Shown here piece after piece: positions 1 to 9,548 of a stretch of DNA of 64,000 nt. The DNA is from Streptomyces sp. WMMC500. GTDB lineage: Bacteria > Actinomycetota > Actinomycetes > Streptomycetales > Streptomycetaceae. The notes beneath the pieces were generated by a model. It did not search any database. It was not told where the DNA came from and saw nothing but the letters and a program-made list of their open reading frames with translations. Both the position numbers and the translations under genes were made by a program. The stretch is from the NCBI RefSeq assembly GCF_027497195.1, contig NZ_CP114905.1, positions 7,480,001 through 7,544,000 on the forward strand. Reading direction: 5' to 3'. Every line of letters starts with the position of its first letter. The first letter of the stretch is position 1.

Positions 1-1395
<1,395 letters not shown>

Positions 1396-1507
1396 ATAGC
1401 TGCTTGCGTCCACTGTGTGGTTCCCAGACAACAAACCATTGTTTGCTGGGTTGGCCTGAGTTTGTTCACTTAATTGAAGAGTGTGCTTGTTCGCTGACCC
1501 ATTGAGG
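1396..1507 (+). other. 23S-5S intergenic spacer of the rRNA operon
   Basis: This 112-base transcribed spacer is clearly more AT-rich than the flanking protein genes. It contains an inverted repeat around ACAAACCATTGTTTGCTGG (about 1429-1450), the sort of processing stem expected between 23S and 5S in actinobacterial rrn operons. No tRNA cloverleaf is visible. Confidence 0.6.
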
Positions 1508-1626
1508 GTTTCGGTGGTCATAGCGTTGGGGAAACGCCCGGTCTCATTCCGAACCCGGAAGCTAAGCCCGACCGCGCCGATGGTACTGCATGGGGGACCG
1601 TGTGGGAGAGTAGGTCACCGCCGAAC
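1508..1626 (+). rRNA. 5S ribosomal RNA
   Basis: Starts GTTTCGGTGGTCATAGCG and ends GTAGGTCACCGCCGAAC, the normal actinobacterial 5S termini that pair with each other. The internal loop-B/C region CCGAACCCGGAAGCTAAG is typical. Length about 118-119 nt fits the family. It follows the 23S gene as the last gene of the rrn operon. Confidence 0.95.
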
Positions 1627-1634
1627 AATTATTG

Positions 1635-1676
1635 AGGACCTGTGGTCCCAGCGTGAGCGCTGGGACCACAGGTCCT
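1635..1676 (+). terminator. rRNA operon intrinsic terminator
   Basis: A perfect 19-bp stem (1635-1653 with 1658-1676) closes a 4-base TGAG loop and runs into five T residues at 1676-1680. This is a textbook intrinsic terminator, 9 bases after the 5S gene. It has a true U-tract, unlike the other hairpins in this window. Confidence 0.95.
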
Positions 1677-1721
1677 TTTTGTTTGCCGTTCCGGTGCGAC
1701 CGGAGTTAGAGGAGCGTAGTG

Positions 1722-3470
1722 ATGACCACCAATGGGCCCGACCGGCGTGACGAGGACCGTGACGGCCGCGGCCGGCGTCGTGACGGTGACGGGCGTGGTT
1801 TCGACCGGCGGGACGGCGAGCGGCGCGGGAGTCCGCGTCGTGGGGACGGCGACCGGCAGGGGCGTGGTCCGTGGCGTCAGGATGACCGGCCGCGGCGTGA
1901 TTTCCGGCGTGATGACGATCGGCCCCGTGGTCCCCGCCGTGACGACGACCGGCCGCGGCGTGATTTCCGGCGAGATGACGACCGGCCGCGCGGTCCCCGC
2001 CGTGACGACGACCGGCGGGGAGACGACCGGTCGCGGGGCTTCCGGCGTGATGACGACCGGCCGCGGCGGGATTTCGGCCGGGGCGACGATCGCCCGCGGC
2101 GTGACTTCCGACAGGGTGACGACCGTCCGCGGCGTGATTTCCGCCGTGATGACGATCGGCCCCGTGGTCCCCGCCGTGACGATGACCGTCCGCGGCGTGA
2201 TTTCCGGCGTGACGATGACCGTCCGCGCCGTGATTTCCGCCGTGATGACGACCGGCCCCGTGGACCGCGGCGTGACGATGACCGGCCGCGGCGTGATTTC
2301 CGGCGTGATGACGACCGGCCCCGTCGTGACTTCGGCCGGGGCGACGACCGTCCGCGGCGCGACTTTCGGCGCGACGACGATCGGCCCCGTGGTCCCCGCC
2401 GTGACGATGACCGTCCGCGGCGTGACTTCCGGCGTGATGACGACCGGCCCCGTCGTGACTTCGGCCGGGGCGACGACCGTCCGCGCCGTGACTTCCGGCG
2501 CGACGACGACCGCTCCCGGGGTCCCCGGCGGGACGGGTACGCGCGTGGAGGGCGGTTCGAGCGGCGTGACGACCGGCGCGGCGGCGATCGGGCGCGTGGG
2601 CCTCGGCGTGAGGGGGAGCGGGCGCCTGTGCGGCGGCTGAGCATTCCCGAGGACGTCACCGGGCAGGAGATCGACAAGGCCGTACGGCAGGAGTTGCAGA
2701 GCCTGCCCAAGACGCTTGCCGACGACGTGGCGAAGAACCTGGTCATGGTCGCCCGGCTGCTCGACGAAGACGCCCCCCGGGCCTACGAGCACGCCAAGGT
2801 GGCGCTGCGGCTCGCGTCCCGCGTCGGTGCCGTGCGGGAGGCCGCCGGCTTCGCCGCGTACCACACGGGGCGGTATCAGGAGGCGCTGGCCGAGTTCCGG
2901 GCCGCGCGGCGGATGAGCGGGCGCCCCGACCTCTGGCCGGTGATGGCCGACTGCGAGCGCGGTATGGGGCGGCCGGAGCGGGCTCTGGCGATGGCGGGTG
3001 AGCCGGAGGTGCAGCGGCTGGACAAGACCGGGCAGGTGGAGATGCGGCTCGTCGCGGCAGGGGCGCGGCGTGACATGGGGCAGGCCGACGCCGCCGTCGT
3101 CACTCTGCAGAGCCCGGAGCTGGCGTCGACCGGTGTGCACCCGTGGACCGCGCGGCTGCGGTACGCCTACGCCGACGCGCTGCTGGAGGTCGGGCGCGAG
3201 GAGGACGCGCGGGAGTGGTTCGCGAAGGCCGTCGAGGCCGACCACGAGGGGCTCACGGACGCCTCCGACCGGTTGGCCGAGCTGGACGGCATCGAGTTCA
3301 CCGACGCGCTCGACCCGGATGTCGAGGATGACGAGGACGACAACGACGGAGAGGCAGGCGGGGAGGAGCCGGCGGCTTCTGCGGGCGAGGGTGCCGGCGT
3401 GCCCGAGGTGAGTGACAGCGACGTCACCGACGACGACGATCCCGCCGGCGACGAGGATTCCCGTCGCTGA
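1722..3470 (+). CDS. Arg/Asp-repeat protein with C-terminal TPR-like region
   Basis: A 582-residue protein of unknown function. Residues about 50-265 are some 20 tandem 10-11-residue units alternating DDDRPRRDFRR and DDDRPRGPRR, a highly charged, probably disordered array. Residues about 300-500 form an ordered helical region with TPR character (for example AAYHTGRYQEALAEFRAARR), and the last 60 residues are strongly acidic. GAGGAG at 1709-1714 lies 7 bases before ATG 1722; GTG 1719 is a possible alternative. It directly follows the rRNA terminator and converges with the DUF1015 gene, with only 1 base between the stop codons. Similar TPR proteins with R/D-rich heads are known in Streptomyces. 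RNA or ribosome association is only an inference from the charge pattern and position. Confidence 0.85.
   Translation: MTTNGPDRRDEDRDGRGRRRDGDGRGFDRRDGERRGSPRRGDGDRQGRGPWRQDDRPRRDFRRDDDRPRGPRRDDDRPRRDFRRDDDRPRGPRRDDDRRGDDRSRGFRRDDDRPRRDFGRGDDRPRRDFRQGDDRPRRDFRRDDDRPRGPRRDDDRPRRDFRRDDDRPRRDFRRDDDRPRGPRRDDDRPRRDFRRDDDRPRRDFGRGDDRPRRDFRRDDDRPRGPRRDDDRPRRDFRRDDDRPRRDFGRGDDRPRRDFRRDDDRSRGPRRDGYARGGRFERRDDRRGGDRARGPRREGERAPVRRLSIPEDVTGQEIDKAVRQELQSLPKTLADDVAKNLVMVARLLDEDAPRAYEHAKVALRLASRVGAVREAAGFAAYHTGRYQEALAEFRAARRMSGRPDLWPVMADCERGMGRPERALAMAGEPEVQRLDKTGQVEMRLVAAGARRDMGQADAAVVTLQSPELASTGVHPWTARLRYAYADALLEVGREEDAREWFAKAVEADHEGLTDASDRLAELDGIEFTDALDPDVEDDEDDNDGEAGGEEPAASAGEGAGVPEVSDSDVTDDDDPAGDEDSRR
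1875..2516 (+). repeat. in-frame tandem repeat array encoding DDDRP units
   Basis: About 20 imperfect direct repeats of roughly 30-33 bp, in frame inside the preceding gene. Two unit types (RPRRDFRR and RPRGPRR) are shuffled, suggesting unequal crossing-over or slippage. The array keeps several other frames open on both strands, producing long low-complexity antisense frames that are not real genes. Confidence 0.9.
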
Positions 3471-3471
3471 C

Positions 3472-4743
3472 TCACTCCAGGTCCAGCGCCCGCAGGACCA
3501 GCCCGGTGGCCGGCTTCGGGCCGAACGACGTGGACTTGCGCGGCATGGTCACCCCGTCCCGCGCAAGCTCCCGCACCACGTCCTCCGCCACCGGCTTCAT
3601 CAGCACGGCCGTTCCGCCCAGGCGCGCCGCCTGGGCGGCGGCGGCCCCGGCCTCGTGGACGTAGCCGATGTGCTCGGGGTCGTCGGGCAGTCGCCAGACG
3701 TGCTCGATGAGCGTGGCGTGCAGCACGGTGGCGTCGAGGGTGCGCCACGCCCGCGGGCGGTCGGTTCGTACGGTACGGGCCAGCAGGCCCGGATCCGGGC
3801 GGTCGACCAGGTGCAGGCCGTCCGCGCCCGCCAGGAGGAAGGCGTTGCCCCGCGCCTCTTCGAGTGCCGTCAGCGCCGCGGGCAGCGGTATGTCGAGCGG
3901 CCGGACGCGGGCGTCGTCGCCGAGGAGGCGCAGTGCGTCGGCGGGCGGGAGCGTGCGCAGGACGCGGTGGATGCCGCGGACGACGAGCGGGTGGCGGGCC
4001 GTGTCGACGAGGAGGACCAGCCCGTAGTCCCACGGCCCCGCTCTGTTCGCCGGCGCCGGTTGTTCGGCGCGTAGCCGCAGATACGTCGCCCAGCGGTGGT
4101 GTCCGTCCGCGATGAGGGCCTGCCGCCGGGCCAGGTCCGCGCGTACGGCCGCGATCTCGGCGGGGTCCGTCACCGCCCACAGCCGGTGCGCGTAGCCGTC
4201 GTCCGTAGTCGTGGCCAGCAGCGGGGTGCGCGCCGTGGTGCGGGAGACGAGGGCCGCCGTGCCGCCTGGCACGCCGTCGCTGCGGTACGACAGCAGCAGC
4301 GGCTCGGGATTGGCGGCGGTCTCGCGCATCAGGCCCGCGCGGTCGGCGACGATCTCCTCCATCACGTCCTCGTGCGGCAGTACCACGCCCTCAGCCGGCT
4401 CGCTGAGCGCCAGCAGCCCGATGACGCCGCGCTGCACCAGGTCGCCCCCGCGCTGCTCGTAGACGTAGAGCGCGGGCCGCGGGTCCGGGACGAGCACGCC
4501 CTCCGCGCGCCACCGGCGCAGTGTGTCGGCGGCCAGGCGGTGGCGGGCGGCGGGGTCGCCGGCCTGGGGGAGGATGAGCCGGACGATGTTGTACGGGTCG
4601 GCGGTCTCCAGGTGGTGCAGGCCGTCGGGCCGGACGACGACGTCGTAGGGCGGGGAGGTGACGGCGGCGAGGCTGCGCACCCGGGCCGGCGCGTAGCGCA
4701 GCCCGCGGAAGGGGCGGAGGTCGAGACCGGGTGAACGCTGCAT
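3472..4743 (-). CDS. DUF1015 family protein
   Basis: A 423-residue member of the DUF1015 family, whose biochemical role is not established. Near the N-terminus it has the family signature DLRPFRGLRYAP followed by SPPYDVV, and it keeps full-family length. The start at 4743 is supported by a TACGAT hexamer at 4751-4756 (read on the minus strand) ending 7 bases before ATG, indicating a leaderless mRNA; no Shine-Dalgarno sequence precedes it. It is divergent from the HAD phosphatase gene, with 75 bases between the starts, and convergent with the TPR gene. DUF1015 genes in other bacteria sit near serine-metabolism genes, but nothing here confirms such a link. Confidence 0.85.
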   Translation of the reverse strand: MQRSPGLDLRPFRGLRYAPARVRSLAAVTSPPYDVVVRPDGLHHLETADPYNIVRLILPQAGDPAARHRLAADTLRRWRAEGVLVPDPRPALYVYEQRGGDLVQRGVIGLLALSEPAEGVVLPHEDVMEEIVADRAGLMRETAANPEPLLLSYRSDGVPGGTAALVSRTTARTPLLATTTDDGYAHRLWAVTDPAEIAAVRADLARRQALIADGHHRWATYLRLRAEQPAPANRAGPWDYGLVLLVDTARHPLVVRGIHRVLRTLPPADALRLLGDDARVRPLDIPLPAALTALEEARGNAFLLAGADGLHLVDRPDPGLLARTVRTDRPRAWRTLDATVLHATLIEHVWRLPDDPEHIGYVHEAGAAAAQAARLGGTAVLMKPVAEDVVRELARDGVTMPRKSTSFGPKPATGLVLRALDLE

Positions 4744-4750
4744 GGACCGG

Positions 4751-4756
4751 ATCGTA
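4751..4756 (-). promoter_or_regulatory. -10 element (TACGAT) for leaderless DUF1015 gene
   Basis: TACGAT on the minus strand, ending 7 bases before the ATG at 4743. The expected transcription start therefore coincides with the A of ATG. No convincing -35 was found. Confidence 0.5.
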
Positions 4757-4818
4757 TGCGCCGGGACCGGTGCGCGATGATCGAGGCGTGGATATCGCCC
4801 GTTCGAGGAGCCGCCGAC

Positions 4819-5868
4819 GTGACCAGCCAGCTTGTCAGGACCCGTCCCGACGCCTGCGCGGAGCCGCTGTGCACGGCGTACGACACGGCGCTGCTGGACC
4901 TCGACGGCGTCGTCTACATCGGCGCTGAGGCCGTCGAGCACGCCGTCGGCGCACTGGGCGGCGCCCGGGCGCGCGGGATGCGGCTGGCGTATGTCACGAA
5001 CAACGCCTCCCGCCCCGCGGCCGTCGTCGCCGAGCAGTTGACCGCGCTGGGCGTGCCCGCGGGGCCGGCGGACGTGATCACCTCGGCGCAGGCCGTGGCG
5101 CGGCTGGTGGCGGAGGAGGTGCCGCCGGGGGCGCGGGTGCTGGCGGTCGGCGGGGAGGGGCTGTACGGGCCGTTGCGGGAGCGCGGGTTCGCGCTCGTGG
5201 AGTCGGCGGACGACGATCCCGCGGCCGTGGTGCAGGGGTACGGCGGGCCGGGGATGCCCTGGGGGCGACTGATGGAGGCGGCGTTCGCGGTGCAGCGGGG
5301 GGTGCCGTGGTTCGCGTCGAACGCGGACCTGACGATCCCGACCCCGCGCGGCATCGCCCCGGGCAACGGCGCCGCGCTGGCCATGGTGCGGCTGGTCACG
5401 GGCGCCGAGCCGCGGGTGGCGGGAAAGCCGCTGCCGCCGATGCACCGGGAGACGGTCATCAGGACCGGGGCGCGGCGTCCGCTGGTCGTCGGCGACCGGC
5501 TCGACACCGACATCGAGGGCGCGTACAACGGCGGCGTCGACGCGCTGCTGGTGCTGACGGGCGTCACCCGCGCCGCGGACCTGCCGGCGGCGCCGCCGCG
5601 GCACCGGCCGGCGTACGTGGCGGCGGACCTGCGCGCACTGTCGGCCGCGCAGCCGGAGGTGGCGGTGGCGGGCACGGGCGGGGGCGTCGTGGCGCGGTGC
5701 GGCGGCTGGAGCGCGTCCGCCGGCGGTACGGAGCCGGAGCTGCGGCTCGACGGCGAAGGGCAACCGCTCGACGGGCTGCGGGCGTTGTGCGCGGCGGCGT
5801 GGACGTACGCGGGGGAGGGCTCCTGCGATCTCGACCCGGGCAAGGCGCTGGCGCGCCTCGGGTTGTGA
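4819..5868 (+). CDS. HAD-superfamily (NagD-like) sugar-phosphate phosphatase
   Basis: A 349-residue class IIA HAD hydrolase, expected to dephosphorylate small phosphate esters such as p-nitrophenyl phosphate, glycerol phosphate or 2-phosphoglycolate. Visible HAD motifs: I, DLDGVVYIG (nucleophile and acid Asp); II, TNNAS; III, Lys in AGKPLPP; IV, GDRLDTDIEG. The family C-terminus normally ends soon after motif IV plus about 40 residues; here about 70 further residues follow (from about position 280) that I do not recognise. GTG 4819 is chosen because GAGGAG at 4805-4810 is 8 bases upstream; ATGs at 4756 and 4780 lack a ribosome-binding site. Divergent from the DUF1015 gene. Confidence 0.88.
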   Translation: MTSQLVRTRPDACAEPLCTAYDTALLDLDGVVYIGAEAVEHAVGALGGARARGMRLAYVTNNASRPAAVVAEQLTALGVPAGPADVITSAQAVARLVAEEVPPGARVLAVGGEGLYGPLRERGFALVESADDDPAAVVQGYGGPGMPWGRLMEAAFAVQRGVPWFASNADLTIPTPRGIAPGNGAALAMVRLVTGAEPRVAGKPLPPMHRETVIRTGARRPLVVGDRLDTDIEGAYNGGVDALLVLTGVTRAADLPAAPPRHRPAYVAADLRALSAAQPEVAVAGTGGGVVARCGGWSASAGGTEPELRLDGEGQPLDGLRALCAAAWTYAGEGSCDLDPGKALARLGL

Positions 5869-5892
5869 GCGTCCGCACACTCCACCCATTGA

Positions 5893-5911
5893 TCAGGGTA
5901 GGCTAACCTAA
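5893..5911 (+). promoter_or_regulatory. iron box (DmdR/IdeR-type operator)
   Basis: TCAGGGTAGGCTAACCTAA matches the 19-bp actinobacterial iron-box consensus TTAGGTTAGGCTAACCTAA at 17 of 19 positions. It ends 4 bases before the GTG start of the first permease gene. An iron-loaded DmdR/IdeR dimer bound here would cover both the -10 region and the start codon, so repression under iron sufficiency is the obvious reading. Confidence 0.88.
5904..5909 (+). promoter_or_regulatory. -10 element (TAACCT) inside the iron box
   Basis: TAACCT ends 6 bases before GTG 5916, placing transcription start at the start codon (leaderless mRNA). It lies within the right half of the iron box. The overlapping TAGGCT at 5899-5904 is an alternative -10 that would give a 4-5 base leader. 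Confidence 0.5.
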
Positions 5912-5915
5912 CTGC

Positions 5916-6968
5916 GTGTTGGTCGACGCTGTTGCCCGTACGGATACCGCATCCAAGGACGCCCCGCCGCGCCGCCGGTGGCTCTCGCCGCGCGCCGCCG
6001 GCCTCCTCGCCTCCTGCGCCGCGCTGCTGCTCGTCTGCGTGGCCAGCATCGCGGTCGGCGCCAAGCCCATCCCGCTGGACCAGGTCTGGCACGGCCTCTT
6101 CGGCTACGACGGCAGCGACACCGACGTCGTCATCCGGGAGATGCGCGTCCCGCGCACGATTCTCGGGCTCCTCGTCGGTGCCGCGCTCGGCCTCTCCGGC
6201 GCGGTGATGCAGGCCCTCACCCGCAACCCCCTCGCGGAACCCGGACTGCTCGGCATCAACGCCGGCGCCTCCGCCGCCGTCGTCAGCGCCATCAGCTTCT
6301 TCGGGGTCACCTCCGTCGCGGGCTACGTCTGGTTCGCGTTCGCCGGTGCCGCCGCCGTGTCCGTCGTCGTCTACGCCCTCGGCGGCAGCCGCAGCGCCAC
6401 ACCCGTACGCCTCGCGCTCGCCGGCACCGCCGCCACGGCCGCGCTCTTCGGCTACGTGCGGGCCGTCGAGCTGACGGACACCGCCGCGCTGGACAAGATG
6501 CGCTTCTGGACCACCGGTTCGCTCGCCTCCGCCGACATGACGACCATTCGGCAGGTGCTCCCGTTCCTCGCCACCGGCATCGTCGTCGCGCTGCTCCTCG
6601 CCCGCCCGCTGAACGCCATGGCCATGGGCGACGACACCGCCCGCGCCCTCGGCGCGCATCTCGCCCGCACCCGCGTGCTGTCCATGCTCGCCGTCACGCT
6701 GCTGTGCGGCGCCGCGACCGCCGCCTGCGGGCCCATCATCTTCGTCGGGCTGATGATCCCGCACATGGTGCGGGCCGTGACCGGACCCGACATGCGCTGG
6801 ATCCTGCCGTACGCGGCCGTGCTCGCGCCCGTGCTGCTGCTCGGCGCCGACGTGCTCGGCCGGGTGCTCGCCCGGCCCGCGGAGGTGCAGGTCGGGATCG
6901 TCACCGTGATCCTCGGCGGGCCGGTCTTCATCCATCTCGTACGACGCCGGAGGATGGCGCAGTTGTGA
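5916..6968 (+). CDS. FecCD-family iron/siderophore ABC permease 1
   Basis: A 350-residue integral membrane permease of the FecCD (BtuC-like) family, expected to form one half of the channel for ferric-siderophore import. About ten hydrophobic segments are visible. The family core RVPRTILGLLVGAALGLSGA followed by MQALTRNPLAEPGLLGINAG is intact, as is GLMIPHMVRAVTGPDMR near the C-terminus. The GTG start has no Shine-Dalgarno sequence, but it has a -10 hexamer 6 bases upstream and an iron box overlapping it. It overlaps the second permease by 4 bases, so the two are translationally coupled. No substrate-binding lipoprotein gene is in the cluster, so the importer must borrow one encoded elsewhere. 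Confidence 0.93.
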   Translation: MLVDAVARTDTASKDAPPRRRWLSPRAAGLLASCAALLLVCVASIAVGAKPIPLDQVWHGLFGYDGSDTDVVIREMRVPRTILGLLVGAALGLSGAVMQALTRNPLAEPGLLGINAGASAAVVSAISFFGVTSVAGYVWFAFAGAAAVSVVVYALGGSRSATPVRLALAGTAATAALFGYVRAVELTDTAALDKMRFWTTGSLASADMTTIRQVLPFLATGIVVALLLARPLNAMAMGDDTARALGAHLARTRVLSMLAVTLLCGAATAACGPIIFVGLMIPHMVRAVTGPDMRWILPYAAVLAPVLLLGADVLGRVLARPAEVQVGIVTVILGGPVFIHLVRRRRMAQL

Positions 6969-8002
6969 GAACGCTCAACGTACGCGGCACGAAGGGCGAT
7001 CTGTCGGTCCGCCTCGACCTGCGTGCCCTGCTCGTCTGCCTGCTGCTCACCGCCGCCGCGCTGGCCGCCGCCGTCGTCCTCATCGGCACCGGCGACTTCC
7101 CCATCTCCTTCGGCGAGGTGGTGCGCACGCTGTTCGGCGGCGGCACGCCCGGGCAGGAGTTCGTCGTCCGCGAACTGCGGCTGCCGCGGGTGCTCGTGGG
7201 GCTGCTCGTCGGCGCGGCGCTCGGTCTCGCCGGGGCGGTGTTCCAGGCCATCTCCCGCAACCCGCTGGGCAGTCCGGACGTGCTGGGCATCTCGCACGGC
7301 TCCGCCGTGGGCGCGCTCGTGGTCATCGTGCTGTTCAAGGGCGGCTCCGAGGCGGTCGCGTTCGGCGCCGTCGCCGGCGGGGTCGCGACCGGGGCGGCGA
7401 TCTACCTGCTCGCCTGGCAGCGGGGCGTGGCCGGCTACCGGCTCGTCCTCGTCGGCATCGGCGCCGCCGCCATCCTCACCGGCGTCATCAACTACCTGCT
7501 CACCAAGGCCGACCTGGTCGACGCCGCGCGCGCCACGCTGTGGATCACCGGGTCGCTCGGCGGGCGCGACTGGACGCACGTGTGGCCGCTGGTGGCGGTC
7601 TGCGCGGTGCTGGTGCCGGTCGTGCTCGCCTGCGGCCGGCCGCTGCGGATGATGGAGATGGGCGACGACACGGCGTACGCGCTGGGCGTCCCCGTCGAGC
7701 GGGTACGGCTCGTGGCGCTGGTGGCCGCCGTGCTGCTCACCGCCGCCGCCACCGCCGCCGCGGGGCCCGTCGCCTTCGTCGCCCTCACCGCGCCGCAGCT
7801 CGCCCGCCGGCTGACCCAGGCGCCCGGCCCCAACCTGGCGCCCGCCGCGCTCATGGGCGCCACGCTGCTGATCGTCGCCGACTGGGCGGCGCAGCGCGCC
7901 TTCGGCGCCGACCAGGTGCCCGTCGGCGTCGTCACCGGCGTGCTCGGCGGCGTCTACCTCCTCTGGCTGCTCGCCGCGGAACGACGGGCGGGCCGGATAT
8001 GA
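6965..8002 (+). CDS. FecCD-family iron/siderophore ABC permease 2
   Basis: A 345-residue second permease subunit, paralogous to the preceding gene and expected to pair with it as a heterodimer. It carries the same core (RLPRVLVGLLVGAALGLAGA, then QAISRNPLGSPDVLGISHG) and about ten membrane segments. The GTG start at 6965 overlaps the upstream stop codon in a GTGA arrangement. The stop overlaps the ATG of the ATPase gene in an ATGA arrangement. The three genes therefore form one operon under the iron box. Substrate specificity cannot be told from sequence alone. Confidence 0.93.
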   Translation: MRTLNVRGTKGDLSVRLDLRALLVCLLLTAAALAAAVVLIGTGDFPISFGEVVRTLFGGGTPGQEFVVRELRLPRVLVGLLVGAALGLAGAVFQAISRNPLGSPDVLGISHGSAVGALVVIVLFKGGSEAVAFGAVAGGVATGAAIYLLAWQRGVAGYRLVLVGIGAAAILTGVINYLLTKADLVDAARATLWITGSLGGRDWTHVWPLVAVCAVLVPVVLACGRPLRMMEMGDDTAYALGVPVERVRLVALVAAVLLTAAATAAAGPVAFVALTAPQLARRLTQAPGPNLAPAALMGATLLIVADWAAQRAFGADQVPVGVVTGVLGGVYLLWLLAAERRAGRI

Positions 8003-8841
8003 ACGACCGTACGCCGAACAGGAGCCCCGCAGTGAGCCGTCTCGCCGCCGAGAACGTCACCCTCGCCTACGACAGCCGGGTCGTCGCCGAGCACCTGTCG
8101 GTGGCCGTGCCCGACTCCTCGTTCACCGTCGTCGTCGGGCCCAACGCCTGCGGCAAGTCGACGCTCCTGCGGGCGCTGGCGCGGATGCTGAAGCCGCGCA
8201 CCGGCGCCGTGCTGCTCGACGGCCACGCGATCGGCACGCTGCCGGCGCGCAAGGTGGCGCGGATACTCGGGCTGCTGCCGCAGTCGTCCGTGGCGCCCGA
8301 CGGCATCACCGTCGGCGACCTCGTCGCCCGCGGGCGCTACCCCCACCAGGGGCTGCTGCGGCAGTGGTCGCGGGAGGACGAGAAGGTCGTCCAGGAGTCC
8401 ATGGCGGCCACCGGTGTCGGGGAGCTGGCGGATCGCTATGTCGACGAACTGTCCGGCGGGCAGCGGCAGCGGGTGTGGATCGCGATGGCGCTGGCGCAGC
8501 AGACGCCGCTGCTGCTGCTCGACGAGCCGACGACCTACCTCGACATCCAGCACCAGATCGAAGTCCTCGACCTGTGCGCCGAACTCCACGAGACCCAGGG
8601 GCGCACGCTGGTCGCCGTGCTGCACGACCTCAACCACGCCGCGCGCTACGCCACGCACCTGATCGCCATGCGCGACGGGCGGATCGTCGCGGAGGGGCAC
8701 CCGAACGACATCGTGGACGCGGAACTGGTCGAGCGCGTCTTCGGGCTCAAGTGCCAGGTGATAGCCGACCCGGAGACGGGCACGCCGCTGGTCGTCCCGG
8801 CGGCGCGCAAGGCGCGGGCGGCGGCGGCCGGCTGGGTCTGA
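7999..8841 (+). CDS. ferric-siderophore ABC transporter ATP-binding protein (FecE-like)
   Basis: A 280-residue ABC ATPase energising the two upstream FecCD permeases. Walker A GPNACGKST, Q-loop LLPQS, signature ELSGGQRQR, Walker B LLLLDEPTTYLD and H-loop LHDLNH are all intact and of the FecE/FhuC type. The start is ambiguous: ATG 7999 overlaps the upstream stop by 4 bases, but AGGAG at 8020-8024 lies 7 bases before an in-frame GTG at 8032, which would give 269 residues beginning just before the conserved domain. Last gene of the iron-controlled operon. Confidence 0.93.
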   Translation: MNDRTPNRSPAVSRLAAENVTLAYDSRVVAEHLSVAVPDSSFTVVVGPNACGKSTLLRALARMLKPRTGAVLLDGHAIGTLPARKVARILGLLPQSSVAPDGITVGDLVARGRYPHQGLLRQWSREDEKVVQESMAATGVGELADRYVDELSGGQRQRVWIAMALAQQTPLLLLDEPTTYLDIQHQIEVLDLCAELHETQGRTLVAVLHDLNHAARYATHLIAMRDGRIVAEGHPNDIVDAELVERVFGLKCQVIADPETGTPLVVPAARKARAAAAGWV

Positions 8842-8866
8842 CCGCGGTCCTGACGGTGGTTCGGGG

Positions 8867-8872
8867 TACCGT
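8867..8872 (+). promoter_or_regulatory. -10 element (TACCGT) for leaderless gene at 8880
   Basis: TACCGT followed by 7 bases and then ATG 8880, the spacing expected if transcription starts at the start codon. It gives the downstream group (8880, tlyA, nadK) its own promoter, separate from the iron-regulated operon. Confidence 0.5.
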
Positions 8873-8879
8873 CTGTGGC

Positions 8880-9548
8880 ATGAGCGAGCCCACGCCGATG
8901 CCCGCAGCGGAGCCCGAGCCCGCGGCCGCGCCGCCGTACGCGCCGCAGCCTGCCGCGCGGCGGCCCGGGCCGGACGCGGCGGGCGCCGCGGAGCCGGCGG
9001 GCGGGGGCGTAGCGGAACGGGAGTACGGGGCCGGAGCGGAACCGGGCTCCGGGGGCGTAGCGGACGGGGCCGACGGGGCCGTCGCGCCCACCCGGACCGC
9101 ACCGGAAGCGCGGCGGGAGGCCCGGCCGGAACCGGATCCGGAACCCGAGCCGGTGGACACCGGGCCCGAGCCGCTCGGGGTCGGGCGCACCCCCACCGGC
9201 AACGCCGACGTCGACGCCGCGCTCGACCGGCTGGCCGACGCCGACGAGCTGCCGACCGGCAGCCACCTGGAGGTCTACGAGGACGCCCACGCCCGGATGC
9301 GCGAGGCGCTGGAGGAGCTGGACCGCGCCGAGGGCCCGCCGCCCCCCGCTCCCGCCCACGCGCCCGGGACCACCGGCCCCGCGCACGCGCCCGGAGCCCC
9401 GCGCCCCGCAGGACCCGGCCCCGCGCCGTACGGCCAGGGCCACGCCCGTCCCGGCCCGCCCGCGCCCCCGCCTCCTCCCGTGTCCTACGGCCGCACCCCG
9501 CCCCACCCCGGGGCCCACCCGTCTCCGTACCGGCCGGGGAACCCGTGA
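8880..9548 (+). CDS. proline-rich conserved hypothetical protein
   Basis: A 222-residue protein that I can place only as a Streptomyces-type conserved hypothetical. Residues 1-100 and 155-222 are low-complexity Pro/Ala/Gly/Glu-rich. The only folded-looking part is about residues 100-145 (GNADVDAALDRLADADELPT, then a helix around VYEDAHARMREALEELDRA), likely a short helical hairpin. ATG 8880 is supported by a leaderless promoter hexamer. The stop overlaps the tlyA start by 4 bases, and that gene pairing suggests a role in the same transcript, but no function can be given. Confidence 0.75.
   Translation: MSEPTPMPAAEPEPAAAPPYAPQPAARRPGPDAAGAAEPAGGGVAEREYGAGAEPGSGGVADGADGAVAPTRTAPEARREARPEPDPEPEPVDTGPEPLGVGRTPTGNADVDAALDRLADADELPTGSHLEVYEDAHARMREALEELDRAEGPPPPAPAHAPGTTGPAHAPGAPRPAGPGPAPYGQGHARPGPPAPPPPPVSYGRTPPHPGAHPSPYRPGNP

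Noticed and set aside
1629..3245. A 538-codon antisense frame rich in Thr/Pro/Val across the Arg/Asp repeat gene.
   Set aside because: The tandem repeats keep several frames open. Only the + strand frame continues into an ordered TPR-like region and has a proper ribosome-binding site.
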